NCBI GenBank assembly: GCA_902363805.1
Contig: CABJBF010000007.1
Location: 26,844 to 90,843, forward strand
Origin: Eubacteriaceae bacterium
GTDB lineage: Bacteria; Bacillota; Clostridia; Lachnospirales; Lachnospiraceae
DNA: 64,000 nucleotides
Direction of reading: 5' to 3'
The position numbers and the translations under genes are program-made. This document shows positions 35,393 to 44,550 of this stretch, one piece after another. Position 1 is the stretch's first letter. Every line of letters begins with the position of its first letter. The notes beneath the pieces were generated by a model. That model was not told the origin of the DNA. It made no database searches and saw nothing but the letters and a program-made list of their open reading frames with translations.

Positions 35393-38300
35393 ATGTACAA
35401 CAAAGTATCACCAAATCTCGACTTTGTAGAAAGAGAAAAGAAAACAGAAAAATTCTGGAAAGACAATGACATTTTTGAAAAAAGTATGGAAAGCAGAAAG
35501 CAGGGACCAACATATACTTTTTATGACGGACCTCCAACAGCTAATGGAAAGCCACATATCGGACACGTTTTAACACGTGTTATTAAAGATATGATCCCAA
35601 GATACAGAACAATGAAGGGATATATGGTTCCAAGAAAAGCAGGATGGGATACTCATGGACTTCCTGTAGAACTTGAAGTAGAAAAGTTATTAGGATTAAA
35701 TGGAAAAGAACAGATTGAAGAATATGGTATGGAACCTTTCATCAAGAAATGTAAGGAATCTGTATGGAAATATAAAGGAATGTGGGAAGATTTCTCAGGA
35801 ACAGTTGGTTTCTGGGCTGATATGGATAACCCATATGTAACTTATGATGACAATTTCATTGAATCTGAATGGTGGGCTCTTAAGAATATTTGGGATAAGA
35901 AGTTATTATACAAAGGATTTAAGATTGTACCTTATTGCCCTAGATGTGGAACACCTCTTTCATCACAGGAAGTTGCACAGGGATATAAGTCAGTAAAAGA
36001 GCGTTCAGCAATCGTTAGATTTAAGGTTGTTGGAGAAGATGCTTATTTCCTTGCATGGACAACAACACCTTGGACTCTTCCATCAAACGTAGCTCTTTGT
36101 GTTAACCCTAACGACACATATTGTAAAGTAAAGGCTGCTGACGGATATACTTACTATATGGCAGAAGCATTACTAGACACAGTATTAGGTAAGCTAGCTA
36201 CAGAAGATGAAAAGGCTTATGAAGTATTAGAAACAATGAAGGGTGCAGACCTTGAAAATAAAGAATATGAACCATTATATGATTGTGCAAAAGCTATTGC
36301 TGATAAGCAGAGAAAGAAAGGTTTCTTTGTAACATGTGACACATACGTTACTATGAGCGATGGTACAGGTATCGTTCATATCGCACCGGCATTTGGTGAA
36401 GACGATGCTAATGTAGGACGTAAATATGACCTTCCATTTGTACAGCTTGTAAATGATAAAGGACAGCTTACAGACGATACACCTTATGCAGGATTATTTG
36501 TTAAGGATGCTGACCCTAAGGTATTAGTTGACCTTGATAAGAGAGGACAGTTATTCGACGCACCTAAGTTTGAACATGATTATCCACACTGCTGGAGATG
36601 TGATACACCATTAATTTACTATGCAAGAGAATCATGGTTTATCAAGATGACAGAAGTTAAGGATAAGCTTGTTGCAAATAACAATACAGTAAACTGGATT
36701 CCAAAATCAATAGGTGAAGGACGTTTTGGAAACTGGCTTGAAAATGTACAGGATTGGGGTATTTCAAGAAACCGTTATTGGGGTACACCGCTTAATATCT
36801 GGGAATGCTGCGATTGCGGATGCCAGGAATCAATTGGCAGCCGTGCAGAATTAGCAGAAAGAAGTGGAAATCCTGATGATGCAAAAGTAGAATTACACAG
36901 ACCATATATTGATGAAGTTACATTCAAATGTAAAAAATGTGGTGGCACAATGAAGAGAGTACCGGAAGTTATTGACTGCTGGTTCGATTCAGGAGCAATG
37001 CCATTTGCACAGCATCATTATCCATTTGAAAATAAGGACTTATTTGAACAGCAGTTCCCAGCAGATTTTATTTCAGAAGCTGTAGACCAGACAAGAGGAT
37101 GGTTCTATTCATTAATGGCTGAATCAACATTATTATTTGACAAAGCACCATATAAGAATGTTATTGTACTAGGTCATGTACAGGATGAAAATGGTCAGAA
37201 GATGAGTAAGTCAAAGGGAAATGCAGTTGATCCATTCGAAGCATTAGGACAGTATGGAGCAGATGCAATAAGATGGTATTTTTATACTAACTCAGCACCA
37301 TGGCTTCCAAACCGTTTCCATGGAAAAGCAGTTCAGGAAGGACAGCGTAAATTCATGGGAACACTTTGGAACACATATGCTTTCTATGTTTTATATGCTG
37401 AAATTGATCAGTTCGACCCAACAAAATACACACTTGATTATGATAAGTTAAGTGTTATGGATAAATGGTTATTATCAAAGCTTAACACTATGGTTAAATC
37501 AGTTGATGATAATCTTGCAAATTACAGAATCCCTGAAGCTGCAAGAGCATTAGATGATTTTGTAGATGATATGAGTAACTGGTATGTAAGACGTTCAAGA
37601 GAACGTTTCTGGGCAAAGGATATGCCACAGGATAAGATTAATGCATACATGACATTATATACAGCACTTGTGACTGTATCAAAGGCAGCAGCACCTATGA
37701 TTCCTTTTATGACTGAAGACATTTATCAGAATATCGTTAAGAATGTAGATGCAACAGCACCTGAAAGTATTCATTTATGTGACTTCCCTGAAGTTAATGA
37801 AGCTTTCATTGATAAAGAATTAGAAGAAAACATGGAAAATGTTCTTGAAGTTGTAGTAATGGGTAGAGCATGTAGAAATGCATCAGGAATTAAGAACAGA
37901 CAGCCTATCGGAAAGATGATGGTTAAGGCAGAATTTAATTTATCTGAATTCTACAAAGAAATCATTGAAGATGAATTAAATGTTAAGATTGTTGAATTTA
38001 CAGATGATGTAAGTGAATTTACTTCATATTCATTTAAACCACAGCTTAAGACAGTTGGACCTAAATATGGAAAAGTATTAGGAAAGATTAAAGCTGCACT
38101 TGCTGAATTAGATGGCAATAAAGCAATGGCACAGTTAAATGCTGAAGGTGCATTAAAATTTGAGTTCGATGGAACAGAAGTTGTTCTTGAAAAAGATGAT
38201 TTATTAATTGATACAGCTCAGGTTGAAGGGTATGTATCAGAAAGTGACAACAATATTACTGTAGTATTAGACACTAATTTATCACCTGAATTAATTGAAG

Positions 38301-38551
38301 AAGGTTTTGTAAGAGAAATAATCAGTAAGATTCAGACTATGAGAAAAGAAGCTGGATTTGAGGTTATGGATAAAATCGTAGTTAATGTTTCTAAAAACGA
38401 TTCAATTATTAAAGTAGTTACTGACAATTTAGACGAAATTAAGGCTGAAGTGTTGGCAAATGAAATCGTTTTTGATAAAATCGAAGGGTACTCAAAAGAG
38501 TGGAATATTAACGGTGAGAAAGTTACTCTTGGTGTAGAAAAAGTGCAGTAA
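35393..38551 (+). CDS. ileS: Isoleucyl-tRNA synthetase
   Basis: Cytoplasmic class I synthetase charging tRNA-Ile, 1052 aa, the length of the longer (eukaryote-like, type 2) form. The HIGH motif is PHIGHVL with H55, and KMSKS is intact at residues 603-607 (KMSKSKGNAV). Between them lies the CP1 editing domain (AWTTTPWTLPSNVALCV; GIVHIAPAFGEDD) and two paired-Cys zinc sites (CPRCG; CKKCGG). It is preceded by an Ile-specific T-box, so it is induced by isoleucine shortage. AAGGAG precedes the ATG. Type 2 IleS enzymes are often less sensitive to mupirocin; that is a family property, not shown here. Confidence 0.97.
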   Translation: MYNKVSPNLDFVEREKKTEKFWKDNDIFEKSMESRKQGPTYTFYDGPPTANGKPHIGHVLTRVIKDMIPRYRTMKGYMVPRKAGWDTHGLPVELEVEKLLGLNGKEQIEEYGMEPFIKKCKESVWKYKGMWEDFSGTVGFWADMDNPYVTYDDNFIESEWWALKNIWDKKLLYKGFKIVPYCPRCGTPLSSQEVAQGYKSVKERSAIVRFKVVGEDAYFLAWTTTPWTLPSNVALCVNPNDTYCKVKAADGYTYYMAEALLDTVLGKLATEDEKAYEVLETMKGADLENKEYEPLYDCAKAIADKQRKKGFFVTCDTYVTMSDGTGIVHIAPAFGEDDANVGRKYDLPFVQLVNDKGQLTDDTPYAGLFVKDADPKVLVDLDKRGQLFDAPKFEHDYPHCWRCDTPLIYYARESWFIKMTEVKDKLVANNNTVNWIPKSIGEGRFGNWLENVQDWGISRNRYWGTPLNIWECCDCGCQESIGSRAELAERSGNPDDAKVELHRPYIDEVTFKCKKCGGTMKRVPEVIDCWFDSGAMPFAQHHYPFENKDLFEQQFPADFISEAVDQTRGWFYSLMAESTLLFDKAPYKNVIVLGHVQDENGQKMSKSKGNAVDPFEALGQYGADAIRWYFYTNSAPWLPNRFHGKAVQEGQRKFMGTLWNTYAFYVLYAEIDQFDPTKYTLDYDKLSVMDKWLLSKLNTMVKSVDDNLANYRIPEAARALDDFVDDMSNWYVRRSRERFWAKDMPQDKINAYMTLYTALVTVSKAAAPMIPFMTEDIYQNIVKNVDATAPESIHLCDFPEVNEAFIDKELEENMENVLEVVVMGRACRNASGIKNRQPIGKMMVKAEFNLSEFYKEIIEDELNVKIVEFTDDVSEFTSYSFKPQLKTVGPKYGKVLGKIKAALAELDGNKAMAQLNAEGALKFEFDGTEVVLEKDDLLIDTAQVEGYVSESDNNITVVLDTNLSPELIEEGFVREIISKIQTMRKEAGFEVMDKIVVNVSKNDSIIKVVTDNLDEIKAEVLANEIVFDKIEGYSKEWNINGEKVTLGVEKVQ

Positions 38552-38589
38552 TACTTAATCCTAATAAAATATACTAACAGATAGCTTTG

Positions 38590-38622
38590 AAAGTGACGGA
38601 TAATATTCTTATTCGTCACTTT
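38590..38622 (+). terminator. Terminator after ileS
   Basis: AAAGTGACG pairs with CGTCACTTT, with an inner ATAA/TTAT stem. The T-run is short. Confidence 0.75.
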
Positions 38623-38670
38623 ATACTTAAGATAAGAAAAGTACCGTAAATAATTATGGAGGAAAACTAA

Positions 38671-41142
38671 ATGGCAAAAACAGTGAAAACAGAGGCTGAA
38701 ATCTTTAAAGAAGAATTTAAGAAAAAAGTCCGTGATGAAGCTAAGATGCTTTACAGAAAAACTCTCGAAGAAGTGTCAGACAGACATAAGTTTGTAGCAG
38801 TTGCATATGCAGTAAAAGATATTGTTATAGACCAGTGGATTGCTACACAAAAGGCATATGAAAAAACAGATGCTAAGACAGTATATTATTTATCTATGGA
38901 ATTCCTTATGGGAAGAGCATTGGGAAATATGATTATTAATTTATCAAGCAGAAATGAAATTAAAGAGGCTATCGAAGAGCTTGGTTTAGATTTGAATGTA
39001 ATTGAGGATCAGGAACCGGATGCAGCACTTGGAAATGGTGGTCTTGGTCGTCTTGCAGCATGTTTCCTTGACAGTTTATCTACATTAGGATATCCGGCAT
39101 ATGGCTGTGGTATCAGATACAAATATGGTATGTTCCAGCAGAAGATTGAAGATGGATATCAGAAGGAAATTCCGGAAGATTGGTTAAGACATGTTAATCC
39201 ATTAGAAATAAAGAGAGAAGAATATGCCTGCGAAGTAAAATTTGGCGGATTCGTAAGAGTTGAACACAGAGACGGAAGAAACTACTTTATCCAGGAGGGA
39301 TATCAGGCAGTTCGTGCAATTCCTTATGATATGCCTATCGTAGGTTATGGAAACAACGTAGTTAATACACTTAGAATCTGGGATGCAGAACCAATTGTAC
39401 ATTTTAATTTAGATGAATTTGACAAAGGTGCATATATGGCAGCTGTTGAACAGGAAAATCTTGCTAAGACAATCACTGAAGTTCTTTATCCAAATGATAA
39501 TCATTACGCAGGTAAGGAATTAAGATTAAAACAGCAATATTTCTTTATTTCTGCAAGTTTACAGACTGCAATTAAGAAATATTTAACAAAGCATGATGAT
39601 TTAAGTAAGCTTCCAGAAAAGGTAGTATTCCAGATGAACGATACTCATCCTACACTTACAGTTGCAGAACTTATGAGATTATTAATGGATGAATATTTAT
39701 TAGAATGGGATGAAGCATGGGCAATTACATCTAAGTGCTGTGCTTACACTAACCACACAATTATGAGTGAAGCACTTGAAAAATGGCCAATTGAATTATT
39801 CTCAAGATTACTTCCAAGATGTTATCAGATTATTGAAGAAATCAACAGAAGATTCATTATAGACATTGAAAATAAATACCCTGGAGATCATAGAAAGATT
39901 GAAAAGATGGCTATTATATATGATGGTCAGGTTAAGATGGCTAACTTAGCTATTTGTGCAGGATTTTCAGTTAACGGTGTTGCAAAACTTCATACAGAAA
40001 TTCTTGAAAAACAGGAACTTAGAGATTTCTATGAAATGTTCCCAGAGAAGTTTAACAACAAGACAAATGGCATTACACAGAGAAGATTCTTGCTTCACGG
40101 AAATCCATTGTTAGCAGAATGGGTAACAGGAAAAGTAGGAGATGACTGGATTACTGATTTGCCTAAGATTCAGGGAATTGAAGTTTATGCAGATGATAAG
40201 AAAGCTCAGGCTGAATTTGCAAATATTAAATATCAGAACAAGGTTCGTCTTGCTAAATATATCAAAGAACATAATGGTATTGATGTAGACCCTCGTTCAA
40301 TATTTGACGTTCAGGTTAAGAGACTTCATGAATATAAACGTCAGTTACTTAATATTTTACATGTTATGTACTTATATAACCAGATTAAGGAACATCCGGA
40401 TATGGATTTCTATCCAAGAACATTTATATTTGGTGCTAAGGCAGCAGCAGGATATAAGATTGCAAAACTTACAATTAAGTTAATCAACAGTGTTGCTGAT
40501 GTTATTAACAATGATGCATCAATCAATGGAAAGATTAAGGTTGTATTTATCGAAAACTATCGTGTATCAAATGCTGAAATTATATTTGCGGCAGCAGATG
40601 TTTCAGAACAGATTTCTACAGCATCTAAGGAAGCATCAGGAACAGGTAATATGAAATTTATGTTAAATGGTGCTTTAACTCTTGGAACAATGGATGGTGC
40701 TAATGTTGAAATCGTTGAAGAGGTTGGAATTGATAATGCATTTATATTTGGTTTATCAAGTGATGAAGTAATCAATTATGAAAATAATGGTGGTTATGAT
40801 CCAATGCAGATATTCAATGAAGATATGGATATCAGAAAAGTATTAATGCAGTTAATCAATGGATTCTATTCACCTGATGATCCTGAAAGATTTAGAGATA
40901 TTTACAATTCATTGTTGAATACACAGTCAACAGATAAAGCAGACAGATATTTCATCTTAAAGGATTTCAGATCTTATGCTGAAGCTCAGAAGAGAGTAGA
41001 AGAAGCTTATAAAGATCAGGAAGGCTGGGTTAAGAAGGCAATGCTTAACGTTGCTCATGTTGGTAAATTTACATCTGACAGAACAATTCAGGAATATGTA
41101 GATGATATCTGGCATCTTGAAAAGGTGAAAGTTGATATGTAG
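38671..41142 (+). CDS. glgP: Glycogen/starch (maltodextrin) phosphorylase
   Basis: Cytoplasmic GT35 enzyme, 823 aa, producing glucose-1-phosphate from alpha-1,4-glucans. The PLP-binding block is EASGTGNMKFMLNGALTLGTMDGANVE when split around K662, the lysine carrying PLP. Other hallmarks are DAALGNGGLGRLAACFLDSL near residue 110 and QMNDTHPTLTVAELMR. GGAGG precedes the ATG. It stands alone between terminators. Its product joins the glucose-1-phosphate pool also fed by the beta-glucan phosphorylases at 8428 and 11786, though it is not part of that operon. Confidence 0.96.
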   Translation: MAKTVKTEAEIFKEEFKKKVRDEAKMLYRKTLEEVSDRHKFVAVAYAVKDIVIDQWIATQKAYEKTDAKTVYYLSMEFLMGRALGNMIINLSSRNEIKEAIEELGLDLNVIEDQEPDAALGNGGLGRLAACFLDSLSTLGYPAYGCGIRYKYGMFQQKIEDGYQKEIPEDWLRHVNPLEIKREEYACEVKFGGFVRVEHRDGRNYFIQEGYQAVRAIPYDMPIVGYGNNVVNTLRIWDAEPIVHFNLDEFDKGAYMAAVEQENLAKTITEVLYPNDNHYAGKELRLKQQYFFISASLQTAIKKYLTKHDDLSKLPEKVVFQMNDTHPTLTVAELMRLLMDEYLLEWDEAWAITSKCCAYTNHTIMSEALEKWPIELFSRLLPRCYQIIEEINRRFIIDIENKYPGDHRKIEKMAIIYDGQVKMANLAICAGFSVNGVAKLHTEILEKQELRDFYEMFPEKFNNKTNGITQRRFLLHGNPLLAEWVTGKVGDDWITDLPKIQGIEVYADDKKAQAEFANIKYQNKVRLAKYIKEHNGIDVDPRSIFDVQVKRLHEYKRQLLNILHVMYLYNQIKEHPDMDFYPRTFIFGAKAAAGYKIAKLTIKLINSVADVINNDASINGKIKVVFIENYRVSNAEIIFAAADVSEQISTASKEASGTGNMKFMLNGALTLGTMDGANVEIVEEVGIDNAFIFGLSSDEVINYENNGGYDPMQIFNEDMDIRKVLMQLINGFYSPDDPERFRDIYNSLLNTQSTDKADRYFILKDFRSYAEAQKRVEEAYKDQEGWVKKAMLNVAHVGKFTSDRTIQEYVDDIWHLEKVKVDM

Positions 41143-41275
41143 ATTTATATACAGGTTAGCATCGGTTTATAACTTTTACATAAAATGTATGATGACATAA
41201 GTTTTTAAAAGTTTATGCCTGTACAAAAAAATAAAAGACAAATACAAATGTCTAAAGGGTAAATTATAATATATA
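41143..41275. other. Spacer after glgP
   Basis: No gene seen; AT-rich, leading into the terminator at 41276. Confidence 0.5.
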
Positions 41276-41321
41276 AAAATGCTATTACATTTTGAAAAAT
41301 CAGATGTAATAGCATTTTTTT
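41276..41321 (+). terminator. Strong terminator after glgP
   Basis: AAAATGCTATTACAT pairs perfectly with ATGTAATAGCATTTT, followed by further T. Confidence 0.92.
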
Positions 41322-41348
41322 GATTTGTGTTATATTTAATTAAACATC

Positions 41349-41376
41349 TTGACACGTCACTAAATATATGTATAAT
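41349..41376 (+). promoter_or_regulatory. Consensus sigma-A promoter of the Rpn-family remnant
   Basis: TTGACA (41349-41354), 16-base spacer, TATAAT (41371-41376); both boxes match consensus exactly. Confidence 0.8.
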
Positions 41377-41463
41377 AAATAGGAATACATATACAATGTA
41401 AGACCATAATGAAACTGTAATAAAAATAAGTTCTATTAAAATAAAGCGTCAAGGAGGAGATTA

Positions 41464-42057
41464 TTGAAGAAGTACGAAGAATTAGACATAACAGACCCAT
41501 TCATTTTTGCGAAAGTCATGAGTGAAAAAGGCGAATCATATGATATACTTAAGGAAAGTTATGTCATATTTATCTGTACATTTGATTTTTTTGAAAAAGG
41601 AAGAAGTGTTTACGAGTTTGAAAATGTATGCCTGGAAGATAGTGAAATCAAGTTAAATGATGGAACGCATAAGATATTTCTAAACACAAAAGGCGATAAA
41701 AGTGACATAAATAAGGAACTGAAATCATTATTGGAATATTTTGACGGCAGCGAACCTGAAAGTGAACTTACGAGAAAGATAGACAGAAAGGTAATCGCAG
41801 CCAGAAAAAATGAGAGATGGAGGCGAGAGTATATGTCATTACAGATGGAAATGAATCTAAAATATAGAGAGGGTCTGAAGGCTGGAGAAGAAAAAGGAAG
41901 GGCATTAGGTCAAAGTGAAGGTAAAATTGAAACTCAGAAAAATATTAACAGACTTAATAAAATTTTGCTGTCAGAAAAAAGATACGATGACTTAGAAAAA
42001 TCAGCCCAGGATATTGAGTACCAGAATAAACTTATGAAAGAATATGACATTATATAA
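41464..42057 (+). CDS. Rpn/PD-(D/E)XK nuclease-family protein with the nuclease core deleted
   Basis: A 197-aa relative of the Rpn family (recombination-promoting nuclease, often annotated as PD-(D/E)XK transposase). Residues 1-20 (KKYEELDITDPFIFAKVMS) match the family's N-terminus and residues from about 30 (KESYVIFICTFDFFEKG) match the segment after the catalytic core. About 90-110 residues that normally carry the LDVYV...YDIEMQ catalytic region are missing, with the frame intact. The C-terminus is the usual Lys/Glu-rich helix with GLKAGEEKGRALGQ. The start is a TTG with AAGGAGGAG upstream and a consensus promoter. It cannot be an active nuclease; a dominant or regulatory remnant, or decay, are both possible. 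Confidence 0.75.
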   Translation: MKKYEELDITDPFIFAKVMSEKGESYDILKESYVIFICTFDFFEKGRSVYEFENVCLEDSEIKLNDGTHKIFLNTKGDKSDINKELKSLLEYFDGSEPESELTRKIDRKVIAARKNERWRREYMSLQMEMNLKYREGLKAGEEKGRALGQSEGKIETQKNINRLNKILLSEKRYDDLEKSAQDIEYQNKLMKEYDII

Positions 42058-42105
42058 TGGAGTAGAAAAAAAGAATCATATCCACAAAAATATTATTTAA
42101 AGTAG

Positions 42106-42141
42106 ATACCACTCAGTCGAAAGATTAGGTGGTATTTTTTT
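42106..42141 (+). terminator. Terminator after the Rpn remnant
   Basis: ATACCAC pairs with GTGGTAT, followed by seven T. Confidence 0.85.
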
Positions 42142-42186
42142 ACCTGTATTTAAAAAATGATTAGTGTATGATAAAAAATATAAGTT

Positions 42187-42215
42187 GAATTATAGATAAT
42201 AAAAAGGAATACAAT
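42187..42215 (+). promoter_or_regulatory. Possible sigma-E-type promoter of the spoIID-like gene
   Basis: GAATTAT (42187-42193), 14-base spacer, AATACAAT (42208-42215); the -10 box matches the sigma-E consensus CATACANT at 7 of 8 positions, the -35 box at 5 of 7. It fits mother-cell expression of SpoIID. AT-rich context makes chance matches likely. Confidence 0.4.
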
Positions 42216-42243
42216 ATAATAATAACTTTGGTTGAAAGTATAT

Positions 42244-43266
42244 ATGAAAGTTAATAAAAAATTTGTTGGAGCTATATTTGTATTAATAACTTTGATAGGA
42301 TTATTGATTTATATAAAGGGGACAGGAACAAAACAGGAAGATGGCAAAAAATTTAATAAATATATTGTTATAGTTGGAAATGGTTATAAAACAAAAATGG
42401 ATGTGGAACAATTTATTCCCTGTGTCTTATTTGCACAAATGAGTTTGGAAAATAATATAGAAACAATTAAAGCGCAGGCAGTTGTAGACAGAACGTATAT
42501 AGCTTACATGATGAAAAATAAGAAGGAAATTGAAGCGGATGAATTAGGACTTCCTTATATGTCATATGAAAAAATGATTAAAGTGTGCAAAGATGAAAAA
42601 AAATTAAAAGGTAAAAAAAGTGCATTAGATGTAGTGAAAAATATTGTGGGAAGTAGTAATAATGAGCAATTTAAAAGTAAAATGCAGATAATTGATAAAG
42701 TAATGAATGAAACGGCACTGATGGTAATGAAAAATAAGGGAGAAATAATTCTTCCGTTATATCATGAAATAAGTGGAGGAATGACAAGAAACGGATTAGA
42801 AGTATTAGGAGAAAAATATGGCTATTTGTTAGCAGGTGTATGTCAGGATGACTATAACAATAGTGATTACAAAATGGAACGTTATTTTACAATGGCTGAA
42901 TTGGCGGATAAAATGGAAAAAGCTAAAATTATAATTTACGATAATGAAAAGAATGAAATCGATTTAAAAAACATAACGGTAAATGAAATGATAGAAAATA
43001 CGAATATAGCAAAGGATAGTAGTGAATATGCTGTGTCTGTAAAAATATTTGAAACCGGTATATCGGGTGAAGATTTTGCGAATGCTTTAAATGTAGATAG
43101 TTCAAATATCACGTTAGAGTACATAGATGACAAAATAAAAATAACTACTAAAGGAAAAGGGCATGGATTTGGATTAAGCATGAATCAGGCTGAAAAATAT
43201 GGAGAGCAGGGAATGGGATACGAAGAAATATTAAAAAAATTTTATGATGTGACGATAGCTGAATAG
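42244..43266 (+). CDS. spoIID: SpoIID/LytB-domain protein, stage II sporulation protein D-like
   Basis: Membrane-anchored 340-aa protein of the SpoIID family, which are lytic transglycosylases needed for engulfment. One N-terminal membrane helix (about 7-25); SpoIID domain with FAQMSLENNIETIKAQAVVDRTY near residues 63-85 (shown in two parts), LYHEISGGMTRNG, and the C-terminal GKGHGFGLSMNQAEKYGEQG. The family's catalytic Glu in the AEMP motif is Gln65 here. The ATG at 42244 is chosen; a TTG at 42232 is possible. It is followed by a SpoIIQ-like M23 protein, the usual partner order in Clostridia. Confidence 0.85.
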   Translation: MKVNKKFVGAIFVLITLIGLLIYIKGTGTKQEDGKKFNKYIVIVGNGYKTKMDVEQFIPCVLFAQMSLENNIETIKAQAVVDRTYIAYMMKNKKEIEADELGLPYMSYEKMIKVCKDEKKLKGKKSALDVVKNIVGSSNNEQFKSKMQIIDKVMNETALMVMKNKGEIILPLYHEISGGMTRNGLEVLGEKYGYLLAGVCQDDYNNSDYKMERYFTMAELADKMEKAKIIIYDNEKNEIDLKNITVNEMIENTNIAKDSSEYAVSVKIFETGISGEDFANALNVDSSNITLEYIDDKIKITTKGKGHGFGLSMNQAEKYGEQGMGYEEILKKFYDVTIAE

Positions 43267-43320
43267 AAAATGATATTTTGGTCCATACTTTAACTATAAC
43301 AAAGTTAAAGAAAGGAGAGC

Positions 43321-43353
43321 ATGGATTATTTTATAAAATATGACATGCGATAG
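43321..43353 (+). other. Tiny overlapping frame before the spoIIQ-like gene
   Basis: Ten codons (MDYFIKYDMR) start three bases after AAGGAG and stop at 43351-43353, between the two possible starts of the spoIIQ-like gene. It may pass ribosomes on by reinitiation at the ATG at 43358. The spacing to the ribosome site is short. Confidence 0.25.
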
Positions 43354-44158
43354 TTTTATGGACAAAAAATTTATGACCTCATTAGTGGTGTGTTTTGTTG
43401 CACTTACCATGGTTGCGGCGGGTACTTATTATATTGGTCAGAAAAAAGACGAAAAGACAATTAATGTAAAAAAAATTGCAAAGGTTGAGACAACAGTAGA
43501 TTCAGAAAATATTGAAGCTGCTCAGAATGCTTTAGGTAAAGAAGTTACAACAGAAGGCGACAGAATAAGTATGGCAGAGGAAGAAGCTTCAAGTTATGAA
43601 GGAGAAACTAAAGTTGTAAATGAAGAACCTACAACTGCTAAGGTTGTAGAGGAAAATACAGCATCAAATATGGATGAAAAAGATAATATGTATGGACTTT
43701 CTTCAGAGGCAGCAGCAGTTGTAAGCAATTTAAAATTCAATAAAAACAGTAAATTGCTCTGGCCTGTAGAAGGAAATATTTTACTTGAATATAATATGGA
43801 AAATACAGTTTACTTTTCAACTCTTGATGAGTACAAATGCAGTCCTGCGATAGCCATCCAAAGTAAAGAAGGTGCCGAAGTAAAAGCAGCGGCAAAGGGT
43901 GTGGTAACTGAATTAGGACAAAATGATGAATATGGAGTTTATATGAAAGTTGCTATGGGAAATGACTATTTTGCAACTTATGGACAGATAATAAACCCAC
44001 AGTATGAGGTTGGACAGACTGTAGAAGCAGGTAGCGTAATAGGCTATGTAAATAAACCAACATCAAGTTATGAAAAAGAAGGAGATAATTTATATTTCCA
44101 GGTAACAAAGAAAAATAAACCGAAAGACCCTCTCAAATATATGGATTATCAGGATTAA
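43340..44158 (+). CDS. SpoIIQ-like M23-fold membrane protein without zinc ligands
   Basis: A 272-aa protein with one N-terminal membrane helix (about 12-30), a long acidic linker (30-125) and a C-terminal M23/LytM-fold domain (about 140-265: AIAIQSKEGAEVKAAAKGVV; YEVGQTVEAGSVIGYV). Where active M23 peptidases have HxGxD, it reads SPAIA, and the final HxH is replaced by YFQV, so it is catalytically dead. This fits SpoIIQ, the forespore partner of SpoIIIAH in engulfment. The earliest in-frame start is the ATG at 43340 (an in-frame stop lies at 43334), but AAAGGAGAG at 43311-43319 is 20 bases away; 43358 is an alternative start. Confidence 0.75.
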   Translation: MTCDSFMDKKFMTSLVVCFVALTMVAAGTYYIGQKKDEKTINVKKIAKVETTVDSENIEAAQNALGKEVTTEGDRISMAEEEASSYEGETKVVNEEPTTAKVVEENTASNMDEKDNMYGLSSEAAAVVSNLKFNKNSKLLWPVEGNILLEYNMENTVYFSTLDEYKCSPAIAIQSKEGAEVKAAAKGVVTELGQNDEYGVYMKVAMGNDYFATYGQIINPQYEVGQTVEAGSVIGYVNKPTSSYEKEGDNLYFQVTKKNKPKDPLKYMDYQD

Positions 44159-44339
44159 GTATATTGAGATATATTACAAAATATTATGAAATATATTCAG
44201 AAATGATTTATGGTTAAATCACAAACTGATAAGTTGAGCATACAATGTAATAAGTGTTAAAAGATTAGAAAATTTAAACTTTTACAGATTATGTATGAAA
44301 TAATAATTTAATAAGTGTTATACAAATAGACACAAATAT

Positions 44340-44422
44340 AATCTATTTACAACAAGCAATAAGACTTTTTTACGACGAGCAATCGTTCAATAACATTAAC
44401 CGTCTGTTGCTTTAAATAGATT
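44340..44422. repeat. Branched inverted repeat upstream of sdpRI
   Basis: AATCTATTT, AAGCAA and AGAC (44340-44365) pair with GTCT, TTGCTT and AAATAGATT (44402-44422), enclosing a small ACGA/TCGT hairpin. It shares the CTATTT half-site with the operators downstream. The rest of 44159-44339 shows no gene. Confidence 0.55.
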
Positions 44423-44444
44423 AGAACTGTAAAGTTCTTTAGTT

Positions 44445-44488
44445 AGCAATATCTATTTAGAAAAAAATCTAAATAGATATTGCTTTTT
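44445..44488. promoter_or_regulatory. 16-bp hairpin containing the first SdpR-type operator
   Basis: AGCAATATCTATTTAG and CTAAATAGATATTGCT are perfect complements around an A-rich 8-base loop, followed by a T-run. The core CTATTTAG-N8-CTAAATAG (44453-44476) recurs exactly at 44509-44532, so it is both a possible terminator and an operator. Confidence 0.6.
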
Positions 44489-44508
44489 TATTTCCGAAAT
44501 GGTATATT

Positions 44509-44532
44509 CTATTTAGAAAAAAATCTAAATAG
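44509..44532. promoter_or_regulatory. Second SdpR-type operator
   Basis: CTATTTAG-N8-CTAAATAG, identical to 44453-44476 including the loop, 56 bases downstream of it and just before the ribosome site of the ArsR-type repressor. ArsR-family repressors typically bind such AT-rich inverted repeats and repress themselves. Confidence 0.65.
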
Positions 44533-44550
44533 CAGAAAGGAGTATAATAT

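Noticed and set aside
41464..42057. Active transposase or mobile element
   Set aside because: The nuclease core is missing and no terminal inverted repeats or target duplications were seen.
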